A stretch of DNA of 64,000 bases. It comes from Lewinellaceae bacterium. GTDB taxonomy: Bacteria; Bacteroidota; Bacteroidia; Chitinophagales; Saprospiraceae. The DNA lies in the NCBI GenBank assembly GCA_020636405.1, contig JACJXW010000005.1:868001-932000 (forward strand). Reading direction: 5' to 3'. Under the pieces are notes generated by a model that searched no databases, was not told the DNA's origin, and worked only from the letters and a program-made list of their open reading frames with translations. Of this stretch, positions 15,533 through 22,868 are shown piece by piece. The stretch's first letter is position 1. Each line of letters starts with the position of its first letter. Made by a program: the position numbers and the translations under genes.

Positions 15533-15725
15533 CTGATTGTAACGTTTTGTGTAGCTACCCTGAAGACGTGAACCCCGGCCGGGGTTGTGAAAAAACGGGC
15601 AGCCTCTAAATTCGGAGTGAAAATTATCAAGTACCTTTTTTCACAACTCCTCGGAGACGTTGCATTAATAAATTTGATGGGGCGCGGGTTTATCGTTTTC
15701 GGCGCCAAAAAACTTTAGCTCACCC
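15533..15725. repeat. Intergenic repeat-like element, copy 2, with 12-bp inverted repeat
   Basis: It shares with copy 1 (11944-12165) the blocks CTGATTGTAACG (15533-15544), GTAGCT, TGAAG and CGGAGACGTT (15652-15661), and a 3' block GGCGCCAAA. Between them a perfect 12-bp inverted repeat (GTTGTGAAAAAA, 15584-15595, against 15636-15647) forms a stem. The arms differ from copy 1 although both copies have a stem. This 290-bp gap holds no gene. Confidence 0.5.
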
Positions 15726-15781
15726 TTTGGAATTTAAAGTTATTCCACATGGTGAACCGAGTTAGCGTTGGCCGGGTAAAT

Positions 15782-16927
15782 TCACTCCACCCCCAAAAAA
15801 AACTCAAACTCCTCCGGCGTAACCACCTCAGCAGCCTTTACCGGATAGTTCCCCGTAAACGTAGTTGAAAACCGCACCTTTTTCCTGGCGTTCCACTTAA
15901 ACTCGTAAGCGTAAAAAAAACCGTCCCGTTCTTCCACATAGTCGATTTCCTGCTGGTCCTGCGTGCGCCAGAAGAAACGGTTGGCCAGGATGCCGGCGTA
16001 ATGCAGGTGTTTGAGCCGTTCGCTCAGGAGGAAGTTTTCCCACAGGGCGCCTTTGTCCTGGCGCAGTTCGAGCGGTTGCAGTTGGGCGATCACCGCATTG
16101 CGCACACCGTTGTCATAAAAGTAGATTTTTCGTTTCGTTTTAAGTTCTTTGCGCAGGTTGCGACTCAGCGGCTGCAGCCGGAAGATGACATAACTTTTCT
16201 CCAGCAAGTCGATATACTTTTCAACCGTCTGGTTGTCCAGATCAACGATCTGGCCCAGCTCGTGGTAGGACACCTCCTGCCCCAACTGGTACGCCAATGC
16301 CTGCAGGAGTTTCACCAGCTTTTCCGGCTTCTTGATCTTTTCAAGGGCCAGCACATCCCGGTAGAGGTAGCTATCCGTCAGCAGCGCCAGTATTTCTTTT
16401 TCATTGGAAGCAGCGTGGATCACCTCAGGATAATATCCGAACACCAGCCGGTGCGGCAGCGCCCGTTTTTCTTCCAGCCAGCCGTGGTAGCTTGCCATTT
16501 CCGAAAAGGAGATGGGAAAGATGCGGTATTCCCACTTTCGCCCGGTCAGCGGTTCATTGATCTTGTTAGCCAACTCGAAAGAAGAAGATCCCGTGGCAAT
16601 CACCTGTACCTCCGGCAGCTCATCCGTGATCAGTTTCAGCTTCAGGCCGATATTTTCTACGCGCTGCGCTTCGTCGATGATCACCACCTTTTTTTGTCCG
16701 ATAATGCGTTTCCAGCGGCTGACGCTCACATTTTCCAGCAAAAGGCGGGTTTCTGGGTCGTCTCCGTTCAGCCATAGCAGATCCCGGCGGCCGGAAAACA
16801 AAAATTTTAGCAGGGTGGTCTTACCCGTCTGCCGGGCGCCCATCAGCAGGATGGCTTTGCCCTTAAATAGCTTCTCCTGAATGATCGGGCTAAGCATCCG
16901 TTCTATATAGCTATCTCTTGCGATCAT
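15782..16927 (-). CDS. AAA+ ATPase with DUF4143 nuclease-like C-terminal domain (ATPase A)
   Basis: A 381-residue protein. The AAA_14 domain has Walker A GARQTGKT (30-37), Walker B VVIIDEAQ (D85, E86) and sensor-1 VIATGSSS. After a winged-helix-like middle (SYHELGQIVDLDNQTVEKYI), the C-terminal DUF4143 part keeps a PD-(D/E)XK-like pattern, EIDY (D329) and EFK (E342, K344). Family members are common, often horizontally spread, and of unknown function. The ATG at 16927 is chosen because homologues begin near this point and the upstream frame is divergent intergenic DNA. That ATG lies in the centre of an 18-bp near-palindrome, with a second copy 32 bp upstream. Third-position GC looks lower than in neighbours, which supports transfer. 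Confidence 0.88.
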   Translation of the reverse strand: MIARDSYIERMLSPIIQEKLFKGKAILLMGARQTGKTTLLKFLFSGRRDLLWLNGDDPETRLLLENVSVSRWKRIIGQKKVVIIDEAQRVENIGLKLKLITDELPEVQVIATGSSSFELANKINEPLTGRKWEYRIFPISFSEMASYHGWLEEKRALPHRLVFGYYPEVIHAASNEKEILALLTDSYLYRDVLALEKIKKPEKLVKLLQALAYQLGQEVSYHELGQIVDLDNQTVEKYIDLLEKSYVIFRLQPLSRNLRKELKTKRKIYFYDNGVRNAVIAQLQPLELRQDKGALWENFLLSERLKHLHYAGILANRFFWRTQDQQEIDYVEERDGFFYAYEFKWNARKKVRFSTTFTGNYPVKAAEVVTPEEFEFFLGVE

Positions 16928-16972
16928 AATCGCAAAAATAACGATTTTTTTGCGATTATGATCGCAAAAAAC
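16918..16972 (-). promoter_or_regulatory. Twin palindrome at the start of ATPase A (proximal copy contains the ATG)
   Basis: Proximal copy TTGCGATCATAATCGCAA at 16918-16935; distal copy TTGCGATTATGATCGCAA at 16950-16967. The two are exact reverse complements of each other and each is nearly self-complementary (TTGCGAT / ATCGCAA). Centres are 32 bp apart, about three helical turns. The start codon of ATPase A (complement of 16925-16927) sits in the middle of the proximal copy. The distal copy extends into T- and A-runs. See the matching device at ATPase B. Confidence 0.8.
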
Positions 16973-17040
16973 AGATTTTTTTATGGCGTTAAACTCTAAA
17001 AAACAAAGCCTGATCCCTTCCAAATACCAAACCTCCTGAA

Positions 17041-17048
17041 TACCTTTG
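17041..17048 (+). promoter_or_regulatory. TACCTTTG, candidate -7 element for the permease gene
   Basis: An exact match to the Bacteroidota -7 element TAnnTTTG, 19 bp before the permease ATG. No convincing TTTG lies at the usual distance upstream. Confidence 0.3.
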
Positions 17049-17066
17049 ATAAGAACATCCCAAACT

Positions 17067-18500
17067 ATGGCCAACCAACCACTCAATAAGGAAGGACACC
17101 TCATCCGCGCCATCGGCCTGCCGACGGCCGTCATTCTCTTCGTCAGTTCGATCATTGGGTCGGGAGTGTATAAGAAGATCGCACCCATGGCGCTCGGGCT
17201 GGAGTCTCCGAAATTGGTGCTGCTGGCCTGGGCGCTGGCGGGTGTTGTGACCCTGCTCGGGGTGCTGTCCACTACCGAGGTGGGCGCCATGATCACCGAG
17301 TCGGGCGGCCCCTATGCCTATTTCAAGCGCATTTACGGCGGCAACTTCGCCTTTTACTACGGCTGGTCGAGCCTGGCGGTGATACAGTCGTCCTCGATCG
17401 CTTCCATCTCGTACGTCTTTTCACAGTCGGTCAATGAGCTGGTAGAGTTGCCGCGGCTGGGCGGCGCCTGGGAGGAGTGGACGGTACTGGGCATCTTTAC
17501 CCCGTTGGCCAACCTGGGCGTCAAGCTGGTGGCGGTGGCGCTTATCGCCATATTGGCGGCCATCAATTTTCGGGGGGTGCGGCAGGGCAGCTGGCTGAGC
17601 AACGTGATCACGGTGTTGGTCATTGGCAGTATTGTCGCTATTATCCTTCTGGGGCTGAGCATCAGCGACGGCTCGATGGCCAACGTGCAGCAGCCCTCGG
17701 CCACCTACCCGCCGGAGGAAGGCGGGCTCGGCCTTGCCGGGCTCATGTTCGCGGCCATGCTCAGCGCCTTCTGGGCCTATGAGGGCTGGCTCAACATCGG
17801 CTTTATCGGGGAGGAGGTCCGCAACCCGCAACGCAATATTCCGCTGTCGCTCCTGATCGGCTTCGCCATTGTCATTACGGTATACCTGTCCATCAATTTT
17901 ACTTACCTCTACGTGATGCCCATAGACGAGATGATCGCCCTGGCCCGCGACGAGAACAGCATCGCGGCGGTGGCTGTTGTCGGTAAGTTCCTGGGCGAGG
18001 GGGGCATCCTTTTTATCTCACTGCTCATCTGCCTGACCACCCTGGGCTGCGCCAATACCACCATTCTGACGGCTGCCCGCGTGCACTACGCCCTCGCGTA
18101 CGACCGCCTCTTCTTTCCGAAGATCGCCCATATCAATCCGCGTTTCCACACGCCGGGCAACGCCCTGCTGATACAGGCTGTCTGGGCGAGCCTGCTGGTC
18201 TTCTCCGGTTCTTTCGACCAGTTGACCGATATGCTCATCTTCGCTTCCTTTATCTTCTACGGGGCCATTGCCTTCGGCGTCTTCGTGCTGCGCCGCAAGG
18301 AGCCCGATACGCCCCGGCCGTACCGGGCGGTGGGTTACCCCGTTCTGCCGGCCCTCTTCGTGCTCTTCTGCGCCTGCCTGGTGGTTGTCACCTGCTTCCA
18401 GCGGCCGCGGGAAGCAGGGCTGGGCCTGGCGCTGATCTTGTTGGGGACGCCGTTTTTGCTGTACTGGCGGCGGAAGGGAGAAGGGAAAACCGCTACCTGA
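17067..18500 (+). CDS. APC-family amino-acid permease
   Basis: A 477-residue inner-membrane transporter with about 12 membrane segments. The first helix has the APC signature SSIIGSGVYKKIAPMA (unwound GSG motif that binds the substrate carboxylate), and helix 6 carries FAAMLSAFWAYEGWLNIGF. The sequence is most like the LAT/exchanger-type or YkbA-like permeases (FIGEEVRNPQRNIPLSL). The ATG at 17067 is preferred over an earlier TTG at 17046. It is flanked on both sides by DUF4143 ATPase genes; the downstream one starts 72 bp after its stop. Specific substrate unknown. Confidence 0.9.
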   Translation: MANQPLNKEGHLIRAIGLPTAVILFVSSIIGSGVYKKIAPMALGLESPKLVLLAWALAGVVTLLGVLSTTEVGAMITESGGPYAYFKRIYGGNFAFYYGWSSLAVIQSSSIASISYVFSQSVNELVELPRLGGAWEEWTVLGIFTPLANLGVKLVAVALIAILAAINFRGVRQGSWLSNVITVLVIGSIVAIILLGLSISDGSMANVQQPSATYPPEEGGLGLAGLMFAAMLSAFWAYEGWLNIGFIGEEVRNPQRNIPLSLLIGFAIVITVYLSINFTYLYVMPIDEMIALARDENSIAAVAVVGKFLGEGGILFISLLICLTTLGCANTTILTAARVHYALAYDRLFFPKIAHINPRFHTPGNALLIQAVWASLLVFSGSFDQLTDMLIFASFIFYGAIAFGVFVLRRKEPDTPRPYRAVGYPVLPALFVLFCACLVVVTCFQRPREAGLGLALILLGTPFLLYWRRKGEGKTAT

Positions 18501-18515
18501 GTGCAAAAACAAGAA

Positions 18516-18573
18516 TTTTGCTATCTGAAATAGCAAAAAATACATTAAATTGCTATTTAAAATAGCAATTTAA
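18516..18573 (+). promoter_or_regulatory. Twin palindrome at the start of ATPase B (proximal copy touches the ATG)
   Basis: Distal core TTGCTATCTGAAATAGCAA at 18518-18536 (arms extend to 9 bp, 18516-18538). Proximal core TTGCTATTTAAAATAGCAA at 18550-18568, extending to perfect 14-bp arms over 18545-18573, so it includes the A of the start codon. Centres (18527 and 18559) are 32 bp apart, exactly as at ATPase A. The arms differ from those at ATPase A by one base per half (TTGCTAT versus TTGCGAT). It begins 16 bp after the permease stop. Confidence 0.8.
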
Positions 18574-19817
18574 TGATTGAACTTGATACTTTATATCAAC
18601 AAAGCCAGGGAGCAGCGGCATTCGTCAGTACTACCTACACCCGTGAATTGCTTCAACGCATCGACTGGAAACACCGGCTGATCGCTATCCGCGGGCCGAG
18701 AGGGGTAGGGAAAACCACACTTCTTTTACAACATTTGAAGCTAAACTACAGTAACTCCCCAAAAGCACTGTACGTAACACTTGACGATTTCTTTTTTACT
18801 GAGAACCGCCTAATTGATGTGGCAAAGGAATTTTACGCCAAAGGGGGAAAAGTGATCTACCTCGATGAAGTGCATAAATACCCGCAAATCAACTGGGCAC
18901 AGGAGATCAAGAACATTTACGATTTACTCCCCAAGCTAAAGGTAGCGTTTACAGGTTCCTCTATTCTAAAAATATTAAATGAACAGGCCGACCTGAGCCG
19001 CCGGGCCCTGATATACGATCTTCAGGGGCTTTCTTTGCGCGAGTATATTGACCTAACCGAAAACAAAAACCTGCCTGTTTTTTCTTTTGAGGAAATAATA
19101 AACCACCACCATGAACTGGCCAGCCAGATTGTTCACGACTACGATCTGCACCCCCTTCAGTTTTTTCAAACCTACCTGCAGGAGGGGTACTATCCTTTCT
19201 TCTTGGAGAATCGCGATATCTACCTCTACCGGGTTCGGGAAGTGCTGAAACTGATAATTGAGGTGGACCTAAACTATTTACCGGATTATACGATCACAGA
19301 CCATGTTAAAATCAATCGCCTGCTTTATGCCATTGCTTCTTCCGCGCCTTTTAAGCCTAATATTTCAAAACTGAGCGAACGCATAGCGTTGAACCGGAAC
19401 CGGCTGACGGAGTATATCTATCTCCTCGAACGCGCCCGGCTGCTCAACCTGATGCACAGCCGCCGCAAAGGAGTCAGTTCACTACAAAAGCCGGAGAAGA
19501 TCTATCTGGAAAACACCAACATCGCCTATGCATTAGCGCCAACACAGGTTAATCATGGCAGCCTCAGGGAAACCTTTTTCCTGAATCAACTCAGCGCGCC
19601 TCAACCGGGCCGCCCGTTCCCACTGGTTATTACTTATCCGGAAAAGGGAGATTTCCTGGTAGATAACTTTGAAAACAGCTACCTTTTTGAAGTAGGCGGA
19701 AAGAACAAAGATCTTCGGCAGGTTGGGTCTGAAGAAAATGCATTCATTGCCGCCGATGGTATCGAGATCGGTTTTGGCCGAAAGATACCCTTGTGGTTAT
19801 TCGGATTTTTATATTAA
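18573..19817 (+). CDS. AAA+ ATPase with DUF4143 nuclease-like C-terminal domain (ATPase B)
   Basis: A 414-residue protein of the same overall family as ATPase A but clearly divergent. Walker A is GPRGVGKT (41-48), Walker B VIYLDEVH (D98, E99) and sensor-1 VAFTGSSI. The middle NRNRLTEYIYLLERARLLNLM is the winged-helix part. The C-terminal nuclease-like pattern is GDFLVD (D360, D364) and FEVGGK (E373, K377), a variant of EXK. Codons are visibly AT-richer than those of flanking genes, which suggests recent transfer. The ATG at 18573 directly abuts a perfect palindrome; its twin lies 32 bp upstream. The phosphoesterase gene follows after 10 bp. Confidence 0.88.
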   Translation: MIELDTLYQQSQGAAAFVSTTYTRELLQRIDWKHRLIAIRGPRGVGKTTLLLQHLKLNYSNSPKALYVTLDDFFFTENRLIDVAKEFYAKGGKVIYLDEVHKYPQINWAQEIKNIYDLLPKLKVAFTGSSILKILNEQADLSRRALIYDLQGLSLREYIDLTENKNLPVFSFEEIINHHHELASQIVHDYDLHPLQFFQTYLQEGYYPFFLENRDIYLYRVREVLKLIIEVDLNYLPDYTITDHVKINRLLYAIASSAPFKPNISKLSERIALNRNRLTEYIYLLERARLLNLMHSRRKGVSSLQKPEKIYLENTNIAYALAPTQVNHGSLRETFFLNQLSAPQPGRPFPLVITYPEKGDFLVDNFENSYLFEVGGKNKDLRQVGSEENAFIAADGIEIGFGRKIPLWLFGFLY

Positions 19818-19827
19818 AATCACATCC

Positions 19828-20364
19828 ATGAAACTCACCATCCTCTCCGACATCCACGACAACGTCTGGAACCTGCAAAAGGCGCTGGGCAGCCCTGAGG
19901 TGCAACAAACGGGCGCCCTGCTTTGCTGCGGTGACCTTTGCGCTCCCTTCATCCTCAAACTACTGGGGCAGGGCTATTCCAACCCCATCCACATAGTGCT
20001 GGGTAACAACGATGGCGATGTGGCCAGCTTCATCCGCGTTGCCGCCAATTTTCCCAACATCCACCTCCACGGCGAGTACTTCCGCGGGGAGTTCGGCGGC
20101 AGGACGGTGGCCATGAACCACTATCCGGACAAGGGCCGCCTGCTGGCCGAGAGCGGGCAGTATGACGTCGTCTGCTATGGGCATGACCATCAGCTCAACC
20201 GGGGGGAGCCCATTTCCACCAAGGCTTCGACGAGCAGAAAAGAGACGCTGCTGCTGAACCCGGGCGCCATCATGGGCTACAATGGCGCGGCGCTTAAAGA
20301 TATTCCCGCGACTTTTGTAGTGCTGGATACGGAAACGTTAAAAGTGGCGGTGTGTGAGCTTTAG
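19828..20364 (+). CDS. YfcE/MJ0936-type metallophosphoesterase
   Basis: A 178-residue calcineurin-like phosphoesterase. The metal ligands appear as SDIHDN (D, H), CCGDLC (D), LGNNDG (N, D), MNHYP (H) and CYGHDHQ (GHxH). The small size fits the YfcE/MJ0936 group of Mn-dependent phosphodiesterases; physiological substrates are unclear. The ATG at 19828 gives the usual MKLTILSDIHDN start and lies 10 bp after ATPase B, so it may be read from the same transcript. Confidence 0.9.
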   Translation: MKLTILSDIHDNVWNLQKALGSPEVQQTGALLCCGDLCAPFILKLLGQGYSNPIHIVLGNNDGDVASFIRVAANFPNIHLHGEYFRGEFGGRTVAMNHYPDKGRLLAESGQYDVVCYGHDHQLNRGEPISTKASTSRKETLLLNPGAIMGYNGAALKDIPATFVVLDTETLKVAVCEL

Positions 20365-20393
20365 CAAGGGCTGCATAGCACCCATTTTTTCCT

Positions 20394-20401
20394 TATCTTT
20401 G
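20394..20401 (+). promoter_or_regulatory. TATCTTTG, candidate -7 element for the Uma2-like gene
   Basis: An exact TAnnTTTG match 13 bp before the ATG at 20415. The upstream TTTG half is not evident. Confidence 0.3.
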
Positions 20402-20414
20402 GCAAAGCACTAAA

Positions 20415-21155
20415 ATGATCAATATGCCGGCTTCCAGCGAGCAATCATCCATCAAACTTGCAGACGTCCGCACCTCCGAGCCATTCCGCAAGCGGCGGCA
20501 CTGGCCCAAAACCCTGGAGGCGCGCATCGAACTCGGCCTGCGGGAATTGCGCGCGCCGGCCACTTTCAAGGAATACCTCGCGCTCTCTGAAGATTGCAAT
20601 TACCGCATCCACTACCGGGACGGGAACGTAATCTCTTTCCTTGAAATCGACGAACAAACCAACGCGATCATGGGTGAAGCAAGTGTAAAACACGAACTGA
20701 TCGTCGCCAGGATGATCAGTTTATTAACAGAAACCTTGGGTAAGGCAGGCCCCGGATTTCAGATATTGGGTAGCAATATCCGCCTTTTCATTGCCGAAAA
20801 CATAAAGGGTTGCAACGCCGATGTGACCGTGGTGAAAGGCAAAGTAGAACAGAACACCTACAAATTCAACCGCCGGGCAGTTTCCGGTGTCACCAACCCC
20901 TGGCTTGTTGTGGAAGTACTGTCTGACAGCACGCGCGAGTTCGACCTTTCCGATAAATTGAGCGATTATAAGCAACTCCCCTCCCTCCAGCAGGTGATCT
21001 TCATTGAGCAAGATCACATCTGGGCCTCCACTTACATCCGCGTCAGCCCCAAGGAGTGGCGCAACCTCGACCTCACCTCCCCGGAAGATCAGATCCCGAT
21101 CCTGGATCAGGCCATCTCTCTGCAACAAGTATATGCATCTATTCAGGACATGTGA
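20415..21155 (+). CDS. Uma2-family (DUF820) nuclease-like protein
   Basis: A 246-residue protein with the restriction-endonuclease-like Uma2 fold. The signature region WLVVEVLSDSTREFDLSDKL-type (E in VVEVLS, then DLSDKLSDYKQLPSLQQVIFI) and the earlier MGEASVKHELIVARM and NADVTVV are characteristic. Family copies are very abundant in cyanobacteria and present in Saprospiria; they are thought to be linked to selfish elements, but function is unproven. An N-terminal extension of about 50 residues precedes the usual domain start. A second ATG at 20424 is possible. Confidence 0.85.
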   Translation: MINMPASSEQSSIKLADVRTSEPFRKRRHWPKTLEARIELGLRELRAPATFKEYLALSEDCNYRIHYRDGNVISFLEIDEQTNAIMGEASVKHELIVARMISLLTETLGKAGPGFQILGSNIRLFIAENIKGCNADVTVVKGKVEQNTYKFNRRAVSGVTNPWLVVEVLSDSTREFDLSDKLSDYKQLPSLQQVIFIEQDHIWASTYIRVSPKEWRNLDLTSPEDQIPILDQAISLQQVYASIQDM

Positions 21156-21218
21156 ATAAAACGATGGGTAAGGTTCTCTGCTGAAACTTCCCTCCTTCGG
21201 GGGGATTGAGGGGGGCTA

Positions 21219-21506
21219 CTAACCATTCGCCAGCTCCAGCAGCACATCCCCATGGCACAACTCCTCCGGTTTACAACTGCAAGCCAGGTCCTTGCCCCGC
21301 AGCAGGGACAGGCCGTAGTACTCCGGGTTCTCCTTGATCTTCTGAAGAATGTACTCCCGGTAAAGGCGCACGCTTTCCTCCCGGGTATACTCCCCGCCGT
21401 GTTCCACGATGCGGAAGGGGTTGCCCCAGCGGCTGCCGCGGGTGACGAGCACGGCGCCCTCCGGGAGTTTGGTATAGCGGGTCTTGCGATAAATGCGTTT
21501 TGGCAT
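21219..21506 (-). CDS. DUF4326 domain protein
   Basis: A 95-residue cytoplasmic protein. The family signature is clear: TRGSRWGNPFRI near the start, and GKDLACSCKPEELCHGDVLLE near the C-terminus with a C-x-C ... C-H cluster that could bind metal. DUF4326 proteins occur in phages and bacteria and are of unknown function; some are seen with nucleotide- or ADP-ribose-related genes. It converges with the Uma2-like gene across a 63-bp gap, and the aspartyl protease gene lies upstream on the same strand (35-bp gap). Confidence 0.88.
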   Translation of the reverse strand: MPKRIYRKTRYTKLPEGAVLVTRGSRWGNPFRIVEHGGEYTREESVRLYREYILQKIKENPEYYGLSLLRGKDLACSCKPEELCHGDVLLELANG

Positions 21507-21541
21507 AGCTTGGCTGTATTAAGATTTAACGACAAGAAGCA

Positions 21542-22717
21542 TTACCACTCCACTTCCGTTTTCCCAAGCCCAATATCGACAAACGCTCCGTCTTCCTTCT
21601 TCCTGACCTTCAACTGCACTTCCTCCCCGACTTGTTCCCTGAGCGCACAGTAGGCCTCCAGGTTGGCCCCTTCGGTATTGGTTTCATTGATCCGTACAAC
21701 TTCATCGCCGGGGGCGATCCTGTTGTTTTGAAGCGCAAGCTTTTCGTAGATGGCCAGTACCCGGATAGCCCCGTCCTCGTAGCCGATCTTGAGTAGCTCT
21801 TCCGGCAACCGGGGTGAGGCAGGCGTTTGGGGGCGCAGGTACAGGCGGTTGTCGCTCCAGCTGATCAGCAACTGGTAGTTCTCCCAGAAGCGGTTGCCGA
21901 TCTTGTCGCTGGTGTTGAAGGAAGTGACGATGGCAGGCCCGAAGGGTACGCCGCCGATGCGCAGGCTGTCCACCCGGAAGTACCAGGTGGTGTCGGTGTT
22001 GGCGCCGAAGATGCCTTTGGAGGTACGGCCGTAGGAGAAGGTGGATCGGCCATCCTGCGGGATGTCCAGCTTATCTGTTTTCCGAATGGAGACGCCCCGG
22101 GTGGACCCCAGGTCGAGCGTGAGGCCGGAAGCGGAATGCCGGCCGGGAATGTCGAGCTCGAGGTCGGGAGTGCCCTGGGCCTTTGTGGTGAAGGGGATGG
22201 CGATGGGGTAGGAGGCCTGCGGGTTTTCCCCGCCCTCTTTGGGGTGCAGTCGGGCCTGCTCTTTCTGGTAGTCTACTTCCCAGTCGAAGTGCGACATCAC
22301 GTTGGCGCCCAGCAGCCCGTCGATGCCCAGGCAGTGGAACAGGCTCAGGTCCGTCACCAGGGCGGTGGAATGGCCGGCCTCCACACCGCCGAAGGCGAGG
22401 CTTTCGAGTAGGACGAATTCCAGTTTTGACTCGTTGTTCTGCGAGTCTGAAACTTTGGTGGACTTTACTTTTTTGAGTTGCAGTTCTTCCTTCAACTCCT
22501 GGCTAATGACCGTAGGCGCTCCGCTGTCGATGATAAACCGCCGGGGTGAGCCATTGACCCGGACATCGATAAACAGCAGGCGGTTATTGTAATCAAATTC
22601 AACCGGCTGGCTAAGGTCCGCTTTAAGCACATCGCCGCGCTGCAGCAGTGTGCTCACGCTGGTACACCGGGAGAAAAGCAGGGCAAAGAAGAATAAGAGC
22701 GCCAGGTTCTTCATCAT
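21542..22717 (-). CDS. Retropepsin-like aspartyl protease lipoprotein with C-terminal PDZ domain
   Basis: A 391-residue envelope protein: signal and lipobox MMKNLALLFFFALLFSRC. The first aspartyl-protease lobe (about 35-150) has the active-site motif FIIDSGAPTVIS and LGIDGLLGANVM; the second (about 165-300) has TLDLGSTRGVSI, in which the second catalytic D-[ST]-G is altered to DLG. A PDZ domain (about 325-385: LQNNRIAPGDEVVRIN) closes the protein. This is the Bacteroidota retropepsin/PDZ arrangement. Catalysis may be lost because the second site is degenerate. The ATG at 22717 is preferred for the lipoprotein signal. It is divergent from the PNGase-like gene (151-bp gap). Confidence 0.82.
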   Translation of the reverse strand: MMKNLALLFFFALLFSRCTSVSTLLQRGDVLKADLSQPVEFDYNNRLLFIDVRVNGSPRRFIIDSGAPTVISQELKEELQLKKVKSTKVSDSQNNESKLEFVLLESLAFGGVEAGHSTALVTDLSLFHCLGIDGLLGANVMSHFDWEVDYQKEQARLHPKEGGENPQASYPIAIPFTTKAQGTPDLELDIPGRHSASGLTLDLGSTRGVSIRKTDKLDIPQDGRSTFSYGRTSKGIFGANTDTTWYFRVDSLRIGGVPFGPAIVTSFNTSDKIGNRFWENYQLLISWSDNRLYLRPQTPASPRLPEELLKIGYEDGAIRVLAIYEKLALQNNRIAPGDEVVRINETNTEGANLEAYCALREQVGEEVQLKVRKKEDGAFVDIGLGKTEVEW

Positions 22718-22868
22718 ACCAAAGATTGAGTGTTCCGTTTCTGACCGGCAAAATACTGATTTTCCAGAGACCACCATTCTCCTGATGGATGGCCGTTTAA
22801 AGTATTTGAAAAGGTTGGATTCGGTTATTCCTTCCTGTTTTTACTATTTTCGAAAAAAATTGCACGCA

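Noticed and set aside
22650..22868. An N-terminal extension of the PNGase-like protein
   Set aside because: The extra 73 residues overlap the divergent protease promoter region and remove the signal peptide from the N-terminus.
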